A stretch of 64,000 nt of DNA from G942493275 sp942493275 (GTDB lineage Bacteria > Actinomycetota > Coriobacteriia > Anaerosomatales > PHET01), in assembly GCA_942493275.1 (NCBI GenBank), contig OW818687.1, positions 1,178,001 through 1,242,000 of the forward strand, read 5' to 3'. Below are positions 60,191-64,000 of this stretch, one piece after another. A program made the position numbers and the translations under genes. The notes beneath the pieces are model-generated. The model saw only the letters and a program-made list of their open reading frames with translations, did no database searches and was not told the DNA's origin. Position 1 is the first letter of the stretch. Every line of letters begins with the position of its first letter.

Positions 60191-60766
60191 TTAGTACGGT
60201 TCGGTCTGGATCTCGTAGTAGCTCTGCGGGTGCAGGCACGCCGGGCAGATCGCCGGGGCCTCGGGACCCTCGTGGATGTAGCCGCAGTTGCGGCACTTCC
60301 AGTAGACGACGCCGTCCTTCTTGAAGACCTTGTGGCCGGCCACGTTCTCAAGCAGCTTGCGGTAGCGGGCCTCGTGGTGCACCTCGACCGAAGCGATCTC
60401 CCGGAACGACGCGGCTACCTTGGGGAAGCCCTCCTCCTCGGCGATGGCGGCGAAGTCGGGGTAGAGGATGCTCCACTCCTCCTTCTCGCCCTCAGCCGCG
60501 GCCAGGAGGTTCTCGGCGGTGGTGCCGAGCTTGCCTGCCGGGTACATCGCGGTGATCTCGACGGGACCACCCTCGAGGTGCTTGAAGAAGACCTTCGCGT
60601 GCTCCTTCTCGTTGTCGGCGGTTTCGATGAACAGCGCGCTGATCTGCTCGAAACCCTCCTTCTTGGCCACGCCTGCGAAGTAGGTGTAGCGGTTACGCGC
60701 CTGGCTCTCGCCGGCGAACGCCTTGAGCAGATTCTGCTCGGTGCGGGTGCCCTTGATGCTCGGCAT
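60191..60766 (-). CDS. Rubrerythrin
   Basis: A 191-residue non-haem di-iron peroxidase that protects anaerobes from peroxide. The four-helix part has the metal ligands in GESQARNRY, ADNEKEHA and VEVHHEARY, and the C-terminal rubredoxin-like domain has CRNCGY and CPACLH. Both parts are complete. ATG at 60766 follows AAAAGGAGG; an in-frame ATG seven codons further upstream overlaps that site and is rejected. With the two Msr enzymes nearby it supports an oxygen-sensitive lifestyle. Confidence 0.95.
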   Translation of the reverse strand: MPSIKGTRTEQNLLKAFAGESQARNRYTYFAGVAKKEGFEQISALFIETADNEKEHAKVFFKHLEGGPVEITAMYPAGKLGTTAENLLAAAEGEKEEWSILYPDFAAIAEEEGFPKVAASFREIASVEVHHEARYRKLLENVAGHKVFKKDGVVYWKCRNCGYIHEGPEAPAICPACLHPQSYYEIQTEPY

Positions 60767-60850
60767 CGGCGTCCTCCTTTTCGTCATCGGGGTTACTGCC
60801 AGATGGTACCCCTACGTCGGTGGAGTCACTCGGTGCGACGGGCGACAGCG

Positions 60851-61597
60851 CTACTCCTCGACGACGGTCGCGCCACCGTCGATGACGGCGTAGCGAACCG
60901 AGGGGTTCATGACCCGCCCGTCGATGACCTCGCTGCGCGCGAGCGCTCCGCCGTGTCCGCCCGGCTCGACCAGCCGCCAGCCAGCGGCCTCGAGCGCCCT
61001 GAGGTGATCGGTGGTGAACATCTCGGGAGGTGAGTGCCCCACGATCTGGAACAGCCCGCTGGGGACGTCGGACATTCGCTGCGGCCGGAACCACAGCGGC
61101 CCCATCTGTCCGCCGAGCAGGCGGTAGGCCTCGAGATCGGGCCAGTCGAGCGGCCTCTTGCCGGAGGCGCGCGTGATCTCGTCCCGGAACAGCTCGTTGA
61201 GGCCGTCCGCGATAGTCTCGGGCGATGGTCCGAACCTGATGATGAGGTCGGAGAGCGCCGCCGAGACACCCGCGTGCGTGACGAGCCATCCGTCGACAAC
61301 GGTCGCGAGCTTCCACTCGCCGTCGCGCATTCGCGCCGCGAACTCCTCGCCGCGGACAAGCGACTCGGCGTTCTGCGGCCAGATGCGCAGCCCGAGCGCG
61401 GCGGAGACCTCGTGGTTGCCGGCGAGTACCTCAGCGCCGAGCTCGCCGGCGCGCGCGATCACGTCATCGGTACCGACGTCGATCAGGTCGCCGGCGATGA
61501 TGAGACGGTCGTCCGGGCCGAATCCAGCGTGGGCGAGCGTCTCCGTGAGCCGGAGTTCGTCGCCGTGCATGTCGGATATCACTATGGTGCGCGGCAC
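60851..61597 (-). CDS. Metallophosphoesterase (Ser/Thr-phosphatase-like)
   Basis: A 248-residue cytoplasmic calcineurin-like phosphoesterase: ISDMHGD (about residue 6), AGDLIDVG (about 33), AGNHEVS (about 57), VTHAGVSA (about 104) and VGHSPPE near residue 200. All metal-binding blocks are present, in the arrangement of PrpA or ApaH-type phosphatases. GTG at 61597 is chosen because GGGGAGG lies just upstream; the frame extends further but without a start site. The substrate is unknown. Confidence 0.87.
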   Translation of the reverse strand: MPRTIVISDMHGDELRLTETLAHAGFGPDDRLIIAGDLIDVGTDDVIARAGELGAEVLAGNHEVSAALGLRIWPQNAESLVRGEEFAARMRDGEWKLATVVDGWLVTHAGVSAALSDLIIRFGPSPETIADGLNELFRDEITRASGKRPLDWPDLEAYRLLGGQMGPLWFRPQRMSDVPSGLFQIVGHSPPEMFTTDHLRALEAAGWRLVEPGGHGGALARSEVIDGRVMNPSVRYAVIDGGATVVEE

Positions 61598-61734
61598 GTC
61601 GTCCTCCCCGCAGAAGCCGGACCGTGTCGAGTGTATCCGACGGGACTGACAATGCGTGCCGGAATCGCCTCGTTGGGCGCGTGGCCGATGGGGAATCCAC
61701 TGTGTACAACAGTCGAATGGCGAGGAGCGTTCAC

Positions 61735-62187
61735 ATGACCGACGACACAAACGCGACACCGGTGGATGCCCCGCAGGCCCCCGTCTCCGACGGGTCGTGG
61801 GACGAGGTCGTACAGCACATCAAAGAGCTCGGCGACTCCATCGGCCGCTGGGCGATCACGGCGGTCAACGACCCCGAATACCGCCGCCATGCGAACGAGC
61901 TCAAGGGCCACCTCGAAAACATCGCCGGCACGGTCACGGACGCGGTCGACGACGCTGCAGCGTCCGAACTCGGCCAGAGCGTCAAGAGCGCAGCATCGAC
62001 GGCTGGAGGCGCCATCAAAGACGCGAGCCAGACGGTCGCGCGCGAGGTCAGCCCGAGTCTCGCCGAGGCGTTTCGCAGCGCGGCGGACGGGCTCAGGAAG
62101 GCCGCCTCCAAGATGGACGAGCACGCGGCTGCCTCTCCGGCTCCTCCGGCCGCTCCGGAGCCGCCGGACACCGACCCGGCTGAGTAG
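61735..62187 (+). CDS. Helical Ala-rich hypothetical protein (150 aa)
   Basis: A 150-residue soluble protein of amphipathic helices, Ala- and Asp-rich, with repeated GTVTDAVDDAAAS-type stretches and a Pro-rich acidic end (PAPPAAPEPPDTDPAE). It resembles YtxH or LEA-like general-stress proteins in composition only. ATG at 61735 with GAGGAG 7 nt upstream is preferred to the ATG at 61717. It lies 2 nt before the GNAT gene. Confidence 0.65.
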   Translation: MTDDTNATPVDAPQAPVSDGSWDEVVQHIKELGDSIGRWAITAVNDPEYRRHANELKGHLENIAGTVTDAVDDAAASELGQSVKSAASTAGGAIKDASQTVAREVSPSLAEAFRSAADGLRKAASKMDEHAAASPAPPAAPEPPDTDPAE

Positions 62188-62189
62188 CG

Positions 62190-62735
62190 ATGAGCGACGT
62201 GGTCGTACGGCCCGCTCGGCCCGATGAGCTGCCGGCCATCCTCGCGATCCACCGCGCCGCCTTCCCTGAGGAGGCCGAGGTGATCGCAGATCTCGTGTCG
62301 GGACTCGTCGCGAACCCCGGCCATCGCCCCGGAGTGTCTCTCGTCGCCGAGAGGAACGGCCGCATCGCGGGGCACGTGCTGTTCTCGGCAGCCCTGGTCC
62401 CGACGCTAGACGGCGCCGACCTCGAGGTTGCGCTCCTGGCCCCTCTCGGAGTGGATCCGCGGGCTCAGGGGGAGGGCATCGGCGGCGCGCTCGTCGCCGA
62501 GGGGCTCTCGGCGGTGAAGGCGGCGGGGTTCGAGATCGCGGTGGTGCTGGGACATCCCGGCTACTACCCGCGGTTCGGATTCGCGCAGGCGCCCGCGGCG
62601 CTCGAGGCTCCATACCCTATCGCGATCCCGGAGGCGTGGATGGCGCTCGACCTCGTGCCCGGGTCCGTGGCGCGGGCGTCCGGCACGATCACGGTCGCCG
62701 AACCGCTGCGTCCCGCGGAGATGTGGTCGGAGTGA
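62190..62735 (+). CDS. GNAT-family N-acetyltransferase (YhbS-like)
   Basis: A 181-residue acetyltransferase. LGVDPRAQGEGIGGALV is the acetyl-CoA-binding motif A, and VVLGHPGYYPRFGFAQA is the characteristic C-terminal segment of the YhbS group. The substrate is unknown. It starts 2 nt after the preceding stop and is probably cotranscribed with it. Confidence 0.9.
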   Translation: MSDVVVRPARPDELPAILAIHRAAFPEEAEVIADLVSGLVANPGHRPGVSLVAERNGRIAGHVLFSAALVPTLDGADLEVALLAPLGVDPRAQGEGIGGALVAEGLSAVKAAGFEIAVVLGHPGYYPRFGFAQAPAALEAPYPIAIPEAWMALDLVPGSVARASGTITVAEPLRPAEMWSE

Positions 62736-62755
62736 GAGGGCGGTCCCGAATGCAC

Positions 62756-62782
62756 GAAGGCCGCGGACTCGCCGCGGCCTTC
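62756..62782. terminator. Terminator between convergent genes
   Basis: GAAGGCCGCGG (62756-62766) pairs with CCGCGGCCTTC (62772-62782), loop ACTCG. Confidence 0.7.
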
Positions 62783-62805
62783 GGTTCAGTGCTTCTGGTG
62801 CGGTC

Positions 62806-64000
62806 CTAGCCGCAGGCTCCCGGTGCCACGCACGGAGCGGCCGCCGAGAGGGGCGCGCGCTCGTAGTGCGAGCCGTCCGACTCCTCGTCGCTTGCATCGG
62901 CCAGTCGCTTGAGCAGGCACGTCGGGTCTTCCCACATCGGGTCGCCGGTGGCGTGCCACGCCTTGGTGCGGCAGCCGCGGCAGATGCGCGAGTACTCGCA
63001 TGCCTCGGGGGCGCAGATACCCTTGGTCTCCGTGGCGTCGAGCTTGTAGAGCTCCTGGGTGGCCTCGGTGAGCGTCATCTCGCGCACGTTGCCGACCGTC
63101 CAGTCCTGAGCGAACTGGCAGGGCATGATGCCGCCCTCGGAGTTGATGTTCATGTGGCCCTTGCCGACCGGGCAGGCGCTCACAAGCTCGAGGCGCCTGA
63201 GGCCGTTGCTGACGTCGACGCCCTCGTCCTTGAGCTTCTCGGCGAGGTAGGGGATGACGCTGGGGATCGCGCCGATGTCGTACTCGGTGTTTGAGTCCGG
63301 GTTGAGCAGGTCGCCGAGGATCCAGTCCGCGAGCTCCTGCCACTGCGCGGCGGTGATACGCGCGTCCTCTTCGCCCTCGCTGCGGCCGCTCGTGATCAGG
63401 TCGCACAGATACACGAGACGCGCGTCGAGCTCCTTGGCCTTGGCGATGATGTGCGGGATGAACTGGAGGGTGTCTTTGGTGACCGCCGACTTGAGTGCGA
63501 CGCCGACACCCTCCTCGCGAAGGATCTTGATGGCCTCGATGACCTTGGCGTGCGTACCGGGGACGCCCACCATCTTGTCGTGGAAGTGCGGAGGTCCGTA
63601 AAGCGAAGTGGCGATCCAGTCCACGCCGTTGGCCTTCAGGCGCTTGGCGGCCTCGCGGTCGATCAGCGTCGCGTTCGTCGAGACGGTGATGTGCATACCG
63701 AAGCCGTGCGCCTTCTCAAGGATGTCCCAGAAGTTCTTGCGCATCATCGGTTCGCCGCCGGACAGGAAGACGAGCGGGACGCCCAGCTCACCCATCTGCG
63801 TGACGAGTGCGATGGTCTCCTCATCGCTGAGCTGCTCGGGCTTCGAGTGCCCGTCGGCGGCCATGTAGCAGTGGTCACACAACAGGTTGCAGCGGTTGGT
63901 GATGTTCCAGATGACGTCGCTGGGTCGGCCGAGACGGTAGGCGGTGAGCGCCTTGTTCTCGACCTCGGAGAGCGGGCCGTCGAAGAAGAGCGAGCGAACG
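62806..64000 (-). CDS. Radical-SAM/SPASM protein, NirJ/Ahb-like (N-terminus off the window)
   Basis: About 398 residues are visible; the start lies beyond the right edge. The opening DVIWNITNRCNLLCDHCY contains the CxxxCxxC cluster motif, followed by LVFLSGGEPMMRKNF. The C-terminal SPASM region has CPVGKGHMN, GGIMPCQFA, CAPEACEYSRICRGC and a final Cys pair (CVAPGACG), enough for one or two extra iron-sulfur clusters. The order matches haem d1 / alternative haem enzymes (NirJ, AhbC, AhbD); which of these reactions is catalysed cannot be decided here. Confidence 0.82.
   Translation of the reverse strand, partial: VRSLFFDGPLSEVENKALTAYRLGRPSDVIWNITNRCNLLCDHCYMAADGHSKPEQLSDEETIALVTQMGELGVPLVFLSGGEPMMRKNFWDILEKAHGFGMHITVSTNATLIDREAAKRLKANGVDWIATSLYGPPHFHDKMVGVPGTHAKVIEAIKILREEGVGVALKSAVTKDTLQFIPHIIAKAKELDARLVYLCDLITSGRSEGEEDARITAAQWQELADWILGDLLNPDSNTEYDIGAIPSVIPYLAEKLKDEGVDVSNGLRRLELVSACPVGKGHMNINSEGGIMPCQFAQDWTVGNVREMTLTEATQELYKLDATETKGICAPEACEYSRICRGCRTKAWHATGDPMWEDPTCLLKRLADASDEESDGSHYERAPLSAAAPCVAPGACG

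Noticed and set aside
1..64000. Prophage, insertion sequences or integrated elements
   Set aside because: No transposase, integrase, phage structural gene, terminal repeats or composition break were seen anywhere in the window.

Overview
The window is high-GC, gene-dense bacterial chromosome. No stretch over about 300 bases lacks a gene. Several traits together point to an anaerobic or microaerophilic actinobacterium, most likely of the Coriobacteriia/OPB41 (Anaerosomatales) type: GTG and TTG starts with strong AGGAGG sites, the order rpsF-ssb-rpsR-rplI-dnaB, a zinc-type S18, rubrerythrin, a CcsA-like cytochrome c maturation protein, a radical-SAM haem-type enzyme, and an apparent selenoprotein. 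The taxonomic assignment is inference; no 16S gene is present.

Layout. 1-9.5 kb: TerC with a manganese-type yybP-ykoY riboswitch, small membrane proteins, a metallophosphoesterase, an M28 peptidase with an unusual acidic insert, a CcsA-like pair and a GGEEF protein. 9.5-13.6 kb: a zinc-ribbon protein, then a potassium uptake operon (trkA-trkA-small ORF-trkH-exported protein). 13.6-18.2 kb: tRNA-Gly(CCC), an M23-like protein, and the rpsF-ssb-rpsR-rplI block followed by dnaB. 18.2-28.6 kb: glutaredoxin, a flavoprotein, a seven-gene TetR/ABC-2/HlyD efflux operon on the minus strand, a BASS-family transporter behind a CsoR/CstR-like palindrome, and a GAF protein. 28.8-36.4 kb: purA, a branched-chain amino-acid-type binding lipoprotein, cca, purD, a radical-SAM gene and purE. 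36.4-41.8 kb: a redox-repair segment with msrA, a DUF255 thioredoxin-fold protein, a SulP permease, a ribbon-helix-helix protein and msrB. 41.8-49 kb: a copper-type module (Met-rich membrane protein, TauE/SafE-cupredoxin fusion, anchored cupredoxin, P1B ATPase with three metal-binding domains, two DUF7282-like lipoproteins). 49-64 kb: mixed metabolism and regulation (LysR, hisG, aldo/keto reductase, methyltransferase, spermidine-synthase-like membrane protein, FKBP, MarR/NmrA pair, rubrerythrin, phosphoesterase, GNAT, and a partial radical-SAM/SPASM protein).

The main discovery is at 36475-37101. The methionine sulfoxide reductase A gene is interrupted by an in-frame TGA exactly where the catalytic cysteine of the GCFW motif belongs, and a SECIS-like hairpin lies about 20 nt downstream. 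Read through as selenocysteine, it is a complete 208-residue MsrA. A conventional gene caller would truncate it or start it too late. Other points of interest are the paired CsoR-like operators, the copper module with unusual cupredoxin and DUF7282 partners, and overlooked small membrane proteins inside the trk operon and beside a LysR gene.
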